From contig NC_044006.1 in assembly GCF_900496995.4 (NCBI RefSeq), positions 39,569,120 to 39,633,119 on the forward strand: 64,000 nucleotides of DNA. The letters are read 5' to 3'. The DNA comes from Aquila chrysaetos chrysaetos (Eukaryota; Chordata; Aves; Accipitriformes; Accipitridae). The notes beneath the pieces are model-generated. The model did not search any database and was not told where the DNA came from. It worked only from the letters and a program-made list of their open reading frames with translations. Of this stretch, positions 25,901 to 35,975 are shown piece after piece (the first letter of the stretch is position 1; every line of letters starts with the position of its first letter). The position numbers and the translations under genes were made by a program.

Positions 25901-28900
25901 TTAAAATTGCAAACTGCATATTTTCTTCTGAAGCAGGCAAGTCCTTAGTGTTTAGTGTTGCATGAGACAGAGAATCTAGATAAACTATGTATCTGCGTCT
26001 AATACTGATCTTAATACTTGGTACTAAATTCGTGTTAATTGGGGTAAACCAAAAATCTTTCACTTCTGATGTGTAAAGCATTTGTAAACCTCAGTGTAGC
26101 CCTCTGAACTGCAACAAGAGTACCTATTTCAGGTAGCGTCATGTGTGCTATGCACATCTTCATAGGTAGGTGAACATGTTTCTTGTTGCCATCTTGGCAG
26201 AGAGTGTGAGATCAGACCCAAAGGTGAATTCTTGTGGAGAAGTTCCCGAGTACCTGAATAAACATTAATCTGCTTAAATCCAAGTATGAAAGCAACTTTA
26301 TATACTCCAGACTTAAACTGTAGTCTTGTAGAGAACAAAATCTTACAGGCCCTCTTCTACAGTCAGTCCAAATAGACCTTGAAGTTTAAGGATGTTGTGG
26401 TGCCATTTCAGCCTACATCCTTCTTGTTTTCAAGCTAAGTAGTTTCACTGAAGAACAAAAAATTTGGCTTCTGCAGGGAGGGACGGTGGGTGCTTGACAT
26501 TCTTCCTGTGCTTTTTGTTATGGCCCCAGATACTGTGCTGGCAAAGCAGTAATCAATCATTGAAAGTGTGATATCCTGCCTTCTGTGTGAACTAGCATTT
26601 GGGCAGAAAGAGACGTTCTGTGTCTTGGGCATTTGCTGACTACTGAGTAGTGCTTCCAGTCCTGTTCTGTAAGTCTTTCAGATGCTTGTATTCCTGGGTT
26701 TGGGTATTTGAGGAACATGTGAAACATTTCAGTTTTACTCTTTCTTGATTAGTCTGTGCACTGTGTAGATGCTTTGGCCAACAAAGTTGTGAAATACCAG
26801 CATGTTTGTTGAATGTTCTGAAGGAACATGTGAAAATTTCTCTAGAGAGAATACAGTAACATGCAGGTAGTGCTTAGATAGCCTTCCATTTCCTTTAATA
26901 TTAGGTGGACAGTTTCTAACATATTATGCGAAGCCTGTTAGGAAGTTTGTGGGAAGGAAGGTAAGTGGTGATGTAAATAGGGTTTCAAGGGAACCTAGAC
27001 TATGGTCACTTAATACATTAATATCCTTACTGAGGCAAGAATAGTTCGAATCTGTGTGTATAAAACCAGAAGGCTGGCAGTCACGAATATGTAGTTGCAA
27101 AATACTACTAGTGCATGTTGCTGTTAAGGCAAGCGATACGTAATAGGTTTGAAGAGTCTGAGTAGGCAGATGGGTGTGCTGAGAGCACTGATGGAAATTA
27201 AAGGTAAAAGGCATAAGGTGTTGAGGTGGAAGAAGAGAATGGAGGCTGTTGAGTTGTTATGCAAGTTGATGATACTGTGGTGTAGAAGCAGAGTACAGCC
27301 TCTTTAAAATCAAACAAGCCACCCAGCTTACAGATTAACCTGTCTTTCAGTCACAAATCAACTTCCATGGCAAAAAGCTGAAGCTGGGGCCAGCGATTAG
27401 AAAGCAACAAAACTTGTGTAAGTATATATAAACAAATTTTTTCATACTACAAGTATATGTTACAAAGTTGTTTTCTTAATTATACATTAACATCCTTGCA
27501 AATCCCTTTTATCTGATGTAATATACATATTACAATTAAACTTCAGTTCTGAATTTTATGACCTCAGTACTTGTGTGATGTACAGTTTTTTGATAATAAA
27601 ACTGAGGTTGGTAGCACAATACAATACAGTTAAAAGTGAGTTAAAATTAAGAGTCAAAATACTTAAGTTTTTTTGCAGCTCGAATTCAGATTACAAATGA
27701 AATACATGTGAAAATGTCTTAATACTTGATTTTTCTTTGCTTTAAAACAAGGTTCTTATGTGCATGCCAGACCATTAGTCTTCAATCCTCCTGCACCACA
27801 GTTCCATAGTGTATGGAGTAATCAAAATGCAGAGACGTATGTGCAGCCTCCAGCTGTAATGAGCCCAGTAACACAGTATGTTCAGGTAAGGCTGTTCATG
27901 CCACTGGTTTTTGAATCATAATGAAATACTTTTGAAGGTGCAAGCACGTACAAGTTCAGGAATATGTATTGAGATTCCAGTCGTATCTCACCCGCTTGTT
28001 TTCATATTATCTTCCCCAATAAGAAGGACCTAACTTCAAACCATTTTAAAAGAATGCCAACAACCTTGAAATATTTATTCAGTGATGTGATCTCTTTATA
28101 AAACAAAAGACAGGGAGATGCTTTTTATTTTGAGAATGAGAAACCTGTTGAAGGTGGAGCTAAGATTTAATTATATAACCGTTCTTAAGTGATCTTTTTA
28201 CCTGTCAGAGATGCACTTCACAAATCAAATGCATCCGGATATTTAAGGTACTGTTGCCCTGCCTCAGAGTAAACTACAAAATTTAAAATAAAATTTTTCT
28301 TAAACAAGTATGGAACCAGAAGTTGGCTGTGGTACTTCCCCACCCCCATGCCCCCAGCTGAACAAATTCTTGTTTTGAAACTGCTGTTGTGTCTTTGTAA
28401 GAACACTGTTACAGCATCTGCTGTTAACAGCTGTGACCAGTACAGTGTGCCTACAGGACATTACTTCATTGATACTTCAGATAAGTGTTCTTATTGAAGT
28501 GTAGGCAGAGTACTTACTGCCTTATGAGTCCTGTACTGTGAATAGAAGGCTTTCCAGATTATGGTCTCTTCCTGTATTAACCCTGTATGATATGGCAGTA
28601 CAACAGGCCAATATTAATTGCAAACTGATTCTGTTTTGTGCATTTTCTAAGCAAATGAAGATGAGCAAACTGCAGTGACTCGCAGAAATAATTTTTTCTA
28701 AGGCAGAGAGCTTGATAGTAGTACTCTTGCTAATTCTCTGTTTATTGGGAGAGTGAAATTGTGTAGGAGGAGCTAATTCTCTTAAATGTTGGAAGGTGCC
28801 TTTAACTATTCCCTGAAGAAGCTGAGAAGGTTCCAGGTTAACATTGTGTCAAAATACTTGCAGTGAAGAAATGCTGGGAAGTTGTCTGAATTGTAATACT

Positions 28901-31900
28901 TAGCTTGCCTTTGGCTCCAAGAAACTGATCTTCAAGCTGTAGTCCATTATTTCATGGTAGTTGGTCTGTTTCAGGTCTGCTTTAGAAAGTTTATGGAAGA
29001 GTTGTACTTCTGAAATGACTTAAAAGATCAGCTACGAGCAGATGCGGGATTTTTAGATATGTAATACACTTTAGAATCCCACTTTCTAGAGATTTTTTTA
29101 GTGCCCGAAGTGCTGGAGCCCTATGGGAAATCTGTAAGGGTATTAAATAATGAAGCTAGTCTGAAACAGGAATTGAAGTAACAATGTGACTACATACTTA
29201 TAAAAATGTGCTTCTGGCTTTATAAAAACCTTTGCAAATATCATATTTTATCTTGCTTCAGACTTGCATTTTAAAAAATAGCTTTATTTGCAGACATATC
29301 CATACAGTTCACCAGCTTTATTGATACAGCAGCAAGTTCCTGTAGGATATCAGCCAGCCTACAACTATCAGGTATGTAATTCTTTAGTATCAGCAGAAAG
29401 GCTGTTTGATACCTGACAACAGTGTTCATTCCATGCAAGTTTTAACTGGAGTCTGATCTTTCTGTGTTTCTTTCTGTGAATTCTATTTCCCTTCAGCTCC
29501 TGCTTCACAGAAATCAAAAGGAAAAATAAAATTAGTGATATTTGTATTCTAATGCAATGAAAACCGTTGAGTAACTTAGCAAACTCTCTTTTTTAGTTTA
29601 TTTTTTTCTTACACATGCAATGATAAAACAACTTCCAAATTAGCAAAAAGTACATGGATCATTAGTACTTTTTCTCATGGGAAGGAGCTTTGCATTTGTA
29701 CATGCTATAGTGCGGGTAATTGATGTTAGTTACTTAAAACAGAATCACTGAGTCTTACCAGACTATATAAATGTGGGATGTATATGGAGAGGGGATGTGC
29801 TTTTGAGCTCTAAAAATGTCTGGAAAGTCACTGGTGTGGCTTAACCCCAGCCACCAACTAAGCACCATGCAGCTACTTGCTCAGCCGCCCTCCCCCCCCC
29901 CCCCCCCCCCCCCCGGGATGGGAAGGAGAATTGAGAGCAAGTAAAACTCATGGGTTGAGATAAGAACAGTTTAATAATTGAAATAAAAAATAAAATATAA
30001 TAATAGTAATGAAAGGAAGATAACAAAAAGACAGTGAAGTATAACCCAAGAAAGACAAGTGATGCACAATGCAATTGCTCTCCACTTGCTGACCGATGCC
30101 CACTTCCCAAGCAGTGATCTGCCCTCCTGGCCAAGTCCCTTCAGTTTATATACTAGGCATGATATCACATGGTATGGAGTACCCCATTGGCCAGTTTGGG
30201 TCAGCTGTCCTGGCTGTGTCCCCTCCCAACTTCTTGTGCCCCTCCAGTCTTCCTGCTGCCTGGGCATCAGAAGCTGAAAAATCCCTGACTGGGTCTAAAC
30301 ACTACTTAGCAATAACTCAAAACATCAGTGTGTTTATCAACATTATTCTTATGCTAAATCCAAAACATAACACTATACCAGCTACTAGGAGGAAAACTAA
30401 GTCTATCCCAGCTGAAACCAGGACAGGCACTTAGCTGATAGTGATTTTTTAACTCATAAGTGAAATGTGTGGGTAAGTCCTGTTACTGAAACTAAAATAG
30501 AAGTGGTTTAGTAACTGGAAGTAACTAGAGGTTTGAGATGCTTTCAGTGTGGCTGCTGTGATTCCCCTATTTTCCTAATCTTTAGAAACGTCATTTTTAA
30601 ATTTTTTTTTTTTTTAAACTTGGAATGAGAAGAGGAAGGAGGTAGTTGAATTTGTGGTAAGGATGGCCTTGTGCTAAACTGTACATGAGGTACATGTGAA
30701 AAAGCTTTCTTGCAGGACAGAAGGCTGTAAACTACTGTTCAACAAAAAATCCAGACATGAAATGTTACAAATGGTGGCTATTAAAGAGTAGTAACTTGCC
30801 AGTGTTGGAAATGAATGAATAAAAGCTGGTTCTTGTTCAATTCTTGTTTTAAGGTTCAACCACAATGGCTTGCTGGGGAGCAAAGAAATTATGTTATGCC
30901 TCCGGTAAGTCTACCGAGTTAAACTTCTGGAACTTTGTCTTCTCAGTTAACACACTGTTTTGACAGCTTGATACTTGGGCGGGGGGGGGGGGGCAGGGGG
31001 AAACAAACTCTTGTTTGTTCACTGGATCTGTATGTAATCTGGTCTATACAAATACATAGCTGCTGACAGAGTAGGTAATTGTGTAGGATTTCCTACTGAC
31101 ATAGTGCTTTTTTAGGAGCTGCCTGGCAGAACAGAACTAGCTGTTTTATGGTGTTACTCTATACTTGCAGAATTCTGGAATTCAGCATGAACAGAATTGG
31201 TTTTCCATGAAAAGTTGAAGGAAAATTAAGTGGTGACCTAATGCACAATCCTGACTTACAAGATCTGTATAGTATTACTGCTTATTGTTTGAAAATTTTT
31301 TTTAACATTTTAAAAGCCTGAAAATATTCTGCTTTGCAAATACTGATATTTTTTGGCTCCCTTCAACAGCTTCTTAAAATGATTTGTCAGACTGCTACAG
31401 ACTGTAGATGATGCTGATGGCTTCTAAAGAAATTACTTGCTTTCTGTGACTTTACGCATGACATCCACAAGAGAGGAAAAAATACTGTGTATTTCTTTAA
31501 CAGTGTTGGAACTTAAACTTGCATCTTAGGCATTTTTGTGTTCTTTGGGTATAATTTTGTATTTGAGTACAGTTTCTGTTAGGTGTTTAAAAGCTGTAAT
31601 ACTTAATTTTCTTCTGAACAGTATTCTTTCAAGCTAATTCCCAGCAGATGTCAGTAGAATGTGTGGAAGGTAAATGGGGAAAAATGAAGAAAATGGAAAT
31701 TTGTGCATATATATTGCTGCCTGAATGCATCTGACAGTTCTGTCTCTGATCATATTAGAATACTTTATTCCCATTCATTTCCAGTCATGTGTACTAAGCT
31801 TTGCTTTCAGCTTCTCAGCAGAGAAGCAGCCTTTTGCTTTTCATGGAAAGTCTGCACTTCTGTTAGTGAGAATTATCTTTGCTTTAATAGGGGCAGAAAC

Positions 31901-34900
31901 AGACTCGAAGAGTTCAGAAGTCACTGAAATACTGATTACCCTGTTGGCTTGAAATAACTTTTGTTGATTAACATCCATGAACATGACACAGCCGCAGTAT
32001 ATTAAAGGGTAGCAAGCTGAAGAGTTTTTAGAGGAGGTGTGCGTGGTGGTTTTCATTAGACATTTTAAGCTTGATTATATGAGCAGACAGCTTTTGTAGA
32101 ACTATATCAGTTAAGCAACTTCAAGTATCATTCTTTACACAGACTCAAAAGAGGACAGGCACATAAGGAGATAGGAAACTTCATCCTTCAGTCTACTGCT
32201 TTATACCTACCAATTTGTTTGGATAATCACAATTTCCATTCATAAATGGAATGCCCCAGTTGTGATGAGGTCAGGTATGATACCCCTTCTGGTGGTTAAG
32301 GATGATGCTCAGAATGGAATAGTCTGCTAACACTGTAGGCTTCCATATCTCTCAATATCATCAGTTTGAAATTACAGTTTTGGTGTTGAAGGGCTTTTGG
32401 GAGTGTCAGATGGTACACCTTGTGGTTGCTGTGTATAATCACAAATAACATCCTTAACAATGATGCTGCAAGAAACTGAAAACTACTGTCAAATCTGACT
32501 ACTTTGAGGAGAAAAAAAACCAACAAACCAAACCAAAAAAAACCCAAAAAACCCCACTCAAATAAAACAAAAAAACCCCTGTTTTGCCCTGAAAAGAGAA
32601 TGCTCAACCCTGCCCTTGACATCCTGGTAAAATTGGCTGTAAAAGCTGCCAGTCCTCTCTGGAAGCATCTGGAAGGATGTTTCCATGAAGAATAATGGCT
32701 TTATCAGCCTCTTGGCTGTTGTAATTAAACTCTGCACTGGGTTGCCAATTGCAACACTGCACTGTAAGCGGAGGGAAGCAGGGAGAGTTCTAAAAAAGCT
32801 GTAAAATGGCTTGTGCTTTCTAGACCTTTTTACATCTTGAAAAAAATGTAGTTATATTATCATGAAGGAAACTTCAAACAACAAAGGAACTGTATAGAGA
32901 AAAGCAACTTCTTGGAAGGGAAGTGGTAATAGATGTTTTGCTTTCCCTTCTTTCATTTGATTTTAGTGCTTAATCTCTTGAAATTACCTGCTGGTTGTCT
33001 CATTCTCAATGAATGCTGTCATTGCTCAATATGCTTGATGGCAAAACCCATACATGGAGGAAGTAGATTGAGGACCTAACTCAAGAATGATTACAGTGGG
33101 GACAAAGACATGTGTTAGAATATATCCTTTTTAGAGGGAAGTAGAACTGTCTTAATAAAAGATCTCAGGATACAGTATTTCCCCCACTCATGAAACTTTA
33201 TCAGAAGTGTGAAGATAAAGTTGGCATAGCTTATGGATAGGTGAGGACCAATGACAACACAGCTGTGCATGTTTTCCCAGTGTTACTGAAACACCGCAAT
33301 ATTAAAAAACTATACAGGTTTATACTTCAGTAAGTTATCACTGCACTGAGGATCCAGAATTTATACAGACAGAATGTGCTGTTCCAGAGCCCACACAATC
33401 GTCTACTAACAGTCCGCAAAAGGTAAGTGCTTTCTCAAAACCTTTAATTGCATGCAAGAGTTCTGTGGCTTGGTGAAGAGCACCTCTGACCACTATCCTA
33501 GAAATTAAGGTTATAGTTGCCACTTTAGCCAGTTGCTCAATCCACTGTATCTGATTTGTGTACAACTTCAGAAGCCTTACATGTTCCCTTGAAACTAGTA
33601 GTGCTTCTGAGGGCCATACAGAATGTGTGTTCTACTTCATTAAGTACAATAATGTTTTTAAGTGACAAGGCTTTACTTAAATCTGCTGAGAATTACAGGG
33701 GAAATTGCAGGTACTAAAAAAGCAGGTTGGGTAGCACTGCCTGCTATCTTAGAGATTTATTTTAAGCTTCAAACGTCTGAAGCAGTAATGTTTTACTCCC
33801 TTCTTCACTGTTTTTGGTGGAAGGTGACCCCAGTTTGGCCAACAGTTGGCTCTGAATTAAATTTTCTAAAGGAGACTTCATTTTTCAGCTGTCAGCCTGT
33901 TCCACAACTGAGCTGGCGTGTCACTGGTTGGAACAGTTATCTTGTAACATCTAAGGGTGATAATGACTTACCAAAATTAAAAGATTGGGGGGGGGGGGGG
34001 GGGGAGAGCTCAGGAAACATAAGGCAGTTGAGAAGAATTCTGAATGCAAAGTAAACTGTGTGACATCCACATTGCTAGTAGTGGGCTAACTAAGAAAATC
34101 AGTATTGTTAATAGACGCACCTTTAACTGTATTTCAGAAGTCTGTGGACAGGAGCATACAAACAGTAGTATCCTGTCTGTTTAATCCTGAGAACCGTTTG
34201 AGGAATACCTTTGTATCACAAGAAGACTACTTTAAGGTATGTAGTGAAAGCAAAATTAAACCCCTAAAACAGAGCTGACCTTCAATTTGTTCGCCTACAG
34301 GATACCATAAGGATGAAGCGATTCATATGTGGAATGCCGCTTGAGTTTTTTTCTTGTACGTGCTCTGAGATGTATAGGTTTGGTTTTCAGTTGCTTAATG
34401 CTGGAAACAAGTGCTGAAATTGGAGTCAGTGGATTTAATCGAAACTGCATAAAAATTGCTGAACAGTCAGCTCATGGACACTTAAAGCATAAGGCTGGCT
34501 AATCATTTCTCAATGACAAATTGAAAGGGCAGTGGGTTACTCCCTAGTTTGGATAGAGGATGGTGGGTTTGAACCTTGATAGTCTTTACACCAGTTAAGT
34601 ACCCACTGTGGATGGTGGCTCTTTATACTTTGCATAAAATGTTTATGCTTTAACCAATAAACTGTAGTCCAGGTTGGCAGCTGGTCGTCATATTTTTGCT
34701 GTATGTGTTCAGTCTTTGTAGAATTGCAGTTTCTGATGAAATTCCAAGTGGTTTTTAATTTCTATTGTTTGTTAATGTTATATTTGAGACTTGATTTACT
34801 TTTTTTAAACTGAAACGTGAACTAGGCACATGCACTCTGAAGCAGAAATACAGAAGCTGTAGTTACCAGTTTTGGAGGGGGGTGACTAGAGTACAGAATG

Positions 34901-35044
34901 TCTTGAGATCCATTTCATGAAACTGCAGTTGCTTTATTCTGATTGTTATCTAGAAAATTTTTTCCTGTTTTTTCTCCTATCCCATTCCAGGAGAGGAAGG
35001 CACATCACTTCAGAAAAGGAAGAGCAGTACTCAAAAGTGTTTGA
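16984..35044 (+). CDS. DAZL: DAZL, germ-cell RNA-binding protein (whole gene)
   Basis: Eleven coding exons joined by GT-AG introns give a continuous 289-residue protein. DAZL is a cytoplasmic germ-cell RNA-binding protein that binds GUU/U-rich 3' UTR sites, recruits poly(A)-binding protein and promotes translation; it is needed for primordial germ cells and meiosis. The single RRM spans about residues 37-115, with RNP2 VFVGGI at 38-43 and RNP1 KGYGFVSF at 76-83. One DAZ motif, coded by exon 7, covers about 162-187 (QQQVPVGYQPAYNYQ). The C-terminus keeps KSVDRSIQTVVSCLFNPE and ends HHFRKGRAVLKSV, close to human DAZL. Length fits vertebrate DAZL (about 290-295). All splice phases agree and no frameshift or internal stop was seen, so the gene looks functional. 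Neighbouring gene order cannot be read from the window itself. Confidence 0.97.
16987..21883 (+). other. DAZL: DAZL intron 1
   Basis: About 4.9 kb, GTGAGT donor and TTTAAATTTTTCAG acceptor. Its first 0.9 kb is the bulk of the CpG island, followed by a T-rich tract (17907-17923) and a possible RFX X-box at 18246-18259. The rest is AT-rich without recognised repeats. Long open frames in the CpG-rich part lack stops because of base composition and are not called as genes. Confidence 0.85.
18246..18259. promoter_or_regulatory. Possible RFX X-box in intron 1
   Basis: GCTGTCATGGTAAC resembles the palindromic RFX X-box (GTTGCCATGGTAAC), with a perfect right half-site GGTAAC and two mismatches on the left. 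It lies about 1.3 kb downstream of the DAZL start, just beyond the CpG island. RFX factors act in germ-cell and ciliary gene control; a role here is inference. Confidence 0.25.
21884..22018 (+). CDS. DAZL: DAZL exon 2 (N-terminus, RNP2)
   Basis: A 135-bp exon in phase 0 at both ends, between a CAG acceptor and an AGG|GTATTT donor. It codes 45 residues: the divergent N-terminal tail SANVEAQCAGVSEDN, the highly conserved SQGYVLPEGKIMPNTVFVGG segment and the first beta strand of the RRM with RNP2 VFVGGI. Confidence 0.96.
22295..22386 (+). CDS. DAZL: DAZL exon 3 (RRM helix 1 to RNP1)
   Basis: A 92-bp exon starting in phase 0 after TTTCTTTTAG and ending with two bases of a Gly codon before GTGAGT. 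It codes RRM helix 1 (EAEIRSFFERYG), strand 2 (VKEVKIITD) and the loop RTGVSK leading into RNP1. It differs from human DAZL at only a few conservative positions. Confidence 0.96.
22735..23092 (+). mobile_element. Old CR1 3' end in intron 3
   Basis: A decayed CR1 tail in the same orientation as DAZL. Recognisable blocks are a CTGGAGAGAGTTCA-like ORF2 end near 22740, GGGAGATTCCCATTGAATGT near 22890 and TGGAGGTTCCTTCCAGCCCA near 23046, followed by a degenerate TTCTAAGATTCTGTGA tail. No open frame survives. It sits inside intron 3, well away from both splice sites. Confidence 0.75.
23766..23817 (+). CDS. DAZL: DAZL exon 4 (RNP1)
   Basis: A 52-bp exon after TTTTTTCTTTTCAG, ending before GTAAGC. 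It completes RNP1 (KGYGFVSF), the central RNA-contacting strand of the RRM, and continues into helix 2 (DNVDVQKIVE). The first base completes the Gly codon begun in exon 3. Confidence 0.96.
23818..27350 (+). other. DAZL: DAZL intron 4
   Basis: About 3.5 kb of AT-rich sequence between GTAAGC and TGTCTTTCAG. No repeat, RNA gene or additional exon was recognised. Confidence 0.85.
27351..27417 (+). CDS. DAZL: DAZL exon 5 (end of RRM)
   Basis: A 67-bp exon coding SQINFHGKKLKLGPAIRKQQ and then Asn-Leu, the last helix/strand of the RRM. It ends with the first base of a Cys codon before GTAAGT. Compared with human DAZL there is one extra Gln after the IRKQ segment. Confidence 0.95.
27752..27885 (+). 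CDS. DAZL: DAZL exon 6 (linker after RRM)
   Basis: A 134-bp exon that completes the Cys codon and codes 44 residues, including SYVHARPLVFNPPAPQFHSV and TYVQPPAVMSPVTQYVQ. This Pro/Gln/Tyr-rich linker connects the RRM to the DAZ motif. The acceptor is AAAACAAG, with a weak polypyrimidine tract; the frame and homology support it. The donor is GTAAGG. Confidence 0.93.
27886..29293 (+). other. DAZL: DAZL intron 6
   Basis: About 1.4 kb, GTAAGG donor and TTTATTTGCAG acceptor. Ordinary AT-rich intronic sequence with no recognised repeat or gene. Confidence 0.85.
29294..29371 (+). CDS. DAZL: DAZL exon 7 (single DAZ motif)
   Basis: A 78-bp, phase 0 exon coding 26 residues (TYPYSSPALLIQQQVPVGYQ and then PAYNYQ). 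This is the DAZ repeat unit that is tandemly amplified in primate Y-linked DAZ but present once in DAZL. The motif mediates protein partnering, for example with DAZAP proteins in mammals. Flanking sites are TTTGCAG and GTATGT. Confidence 0.95.
29832..30425 (-). mobile_element. Solo LTR of endogenous retrovirus (ERVL-like), intron 7
   Basis: A 594-bp element on the strand opposite to DAZL. Read on the minus strand it opens TGTCCTGGTTTCAGCTGGGA and closes GGGGTTAAGCCACACCA, the ends of an LTR family very common in neoavian birds. A TATATAAA box lies at 30145-30152 (minus) and an ATTAAA poly(A) signal at 29970-29975 (minus). Flanking 5-bp duplications are GTCAC (29827-29831) and GGCAC (30426-30430), one mismatch, as expected for an ERVL-type insertion. 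No internal retroviral gene is present, so this is a solo LTR left by recombination. Assignment to the family named TguLTR5 in zebra finch is from memory and needs a repeat search. Confidence 0.85.
29892..29914. repeat. Poly-C tract (23 bp) inside the LTR
   Basis: An uninterrupted run of 23 C near the minus-strand 3' end of the LTR. The true length is uncertain because such homopolymers sequence poorly; on the minus strand it is a G run with quadruplex potential. Confidence 0.9.
30854..30904 (+). CDS. DAZL: DAZL exon 8
   Basis: A 51-bp, phase 0 exon coding VQPQWLAGEQRNYVMPP, matching the QWPVGEQRSYVVPP segment of human DAZL. The acceptor is TTCTTGTTTTAAG and the donor GTAAGT. Confidence 0.94.
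30905..33317 (+). other. DAZL: DAZL intron 8
   Basis: About 2.4 kb. It contains a 13-base G run at 30981-30993 and an A/C-rich stretch at about 32508-32580. No extra exon with good splice sites and a conserved frame was recognised. Confidence 0.85.
30981..30993. repeat. Poly-G tract (13 bp)
   Basis: A homopolymer of 13 G, flanked by GGGC and CAGGGGG, in intron 8 on the DAZL sense strand. Confidence 0.85.
33318..33422 (+). CDS. DAZL: DAZL exon 9
   Basis: A 105-bp, phase 0 exon coding 35 residues: VYTSVSYHCTEDPEFIQTEC and then AVPEPTQSSTNSPQK. It aligns with AYSAVNYHC...ECSVHEAT...GPQK of human DAZL but is less conserved than the RRM. The acceptor is TATACAG (weak tract) and the donor GTAAGT. 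Confidence 0.92.
33423..34137 (+). other. DAZL: DAZL intron 9
   Basis: About 0.7 kb, with an 18-base G run at 33987-34004 some 130 bp before the acceptor. An open frame running through that tract has no homology and is not called. Confidence 0.85.
33987..34004. repeat. Poly-G tract (18 bp)
   Basis: An uninterrupted run of 18 G on the transcribed sense strand of DAZL intron 9. Its length is likely to vary between individuals and reads. Confidence 0.9.
34138..34236 (+). CDS. DAZL: DAZL exon 10 (conserved C-terminal block)
   Basis: A 99-bp, phase 0 exon coding KSVDRSIQTVVSCLFNPENR and then LRNTFVSQEDYFK, the most conserved region outside the RRM and nearly identical to human. Flanked by ATTTCAG and GTATGT. 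Confidence 0.96.
34991..35044 (+). CDS. DAZL: DAZL exon 11 (C-terminus and stop)
   Basis: Coding part of the last exon after a TTTCTCCTATCCCATTCCAG acceptor. It codes ERKAHHFRKGRAVLKSV and stops with TGA at 35042-35044, matching the KRVHHFRRSRAMLKSV ending of human DAZL. Confidence 0.96.
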   Translation, partial: ERKAHHFRKGRAVLKSV

Positions 35045-35875
35045 TCAACAAAGTATCTAAATTCATCAACCTGATGTTACTGCAGTTCAGTTTAGCAATA
35101 TATGCAGTATAACCTTTTTCAAAAAGTTGCTTGAAGTTGAAGTTTGTGTTCCTGTTCTGTTTCAATACAGTTGTTTTTGCTTGAGTAGTTTGAAGTTGTA
35201 AGAGTTGACAAACTTCCAGGTTTTATTAATTGTTTGCATGCTTCCCCAATGGAATGTTAAAGAGTTCATATGGGAAAACCACTCTTGGTTTGTTTGGTGC
35301 ATGTGGATTTTCTTCTGAGCTTTAAGGTACAGTTTGCATGTTATGCTTTGTTTTTCTTAAACCACAATTTAAGTGACTGATACTGACCAGTTACCTCTTG
35401 CAGTTCAGAAATGGAAGTAGTTATTTGTCCAAGAGGTTGTATTTTAAAACTGAGCTCTTAATCAGTGGAACAGAAGATGTCAAGTTGTAACTCAGCTGAA
35501 GCCCTTTAAGTCCTGGTTGTCTTTAGACTACCTAATCAATGTGGTTATGTTCATTAATGACAGTTTATGTACCTGAAGTCTTGAGCATCACTATTAGTTT
35601 TGGGAAAGTAATGAAGAGAATCCTGAAATTCCTGTATGTAACTTAAGATGCAAGAATGTAATTAGCTGTATTGCTTACTCAGAGTACGCTTTTTACTTGA
35701 AAAATTTTAGCAATACCTGTATGTTAAAATTGTGCAAAAATATTGCATTTAAAATATGCCTTTATGTGATGCAAGCTGTTAATCAAAGAGTATCTGTAAG
35801 CATATTTTAATAATTATGTAGATTTTAGTCATGTATTTTGAAACAATTAAAATAAACTTTTATTTTGACTTGGCT
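35045..35875 (+). other. DAZL: DAZL 3' UTR
   Basis: About 0.8 kb of AU-rich sequence from the stop codon to just beyond the first canonical poly(A) signal. It contains several U-rich/GUU patches, such as TTGTTTTTGC at 35171-35180, of the kind DAZL itself binds. The cleavage point is estimated at 15-25 bp after the signal. A second signal about 100 bp further on could extend it to about 35975. Confidence 0.7.
35851..35856 (+). terminator. DAZL: Poly(A) signal AATAAA, main candidate
   Basis: A canonical AATAAA about 810 bp after the DAZL stop codon, followed within 30 bp by a T-rich stretch (CTTTTATTTTGACTTGG) suitable as a downstream element. Confidence 0.7.
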
Positions 35876-35947
35876 TCCCAAACTTCTAGTGACATGCTAA
35901 TATAATACAGTTAATTTTAAGGTACCTTGAGAAAGACATAACAGCAC

Positions 35948-35953
35948 AATAAA
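35948..35953 (+). terminator. DAZL: Second poly(A) signal AATAAA
   Basis: A further AATAAA (AGCACAATAAAG) with a TTTGTTG stretch directly downstream. Possible alternative 3' end of DAZL. Confidence 0.4.
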
Positions 35954-35975
35954 GATTTGTTGAAGCTATTGAAGA

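Noticed and set aside
29841..30434. Open frames of about 70-112 codons inside the intron 7 LTR
   Set aside because: They overlap the LTR on both strands and match no retroviral gene; the element is a solo LTR.
33662..34054. A 130-codon open frame in DAZL intron 9
   Set aside because: It reads through an 18-G homopolymer, has no homology and lies between two well-supported exons in another frame.
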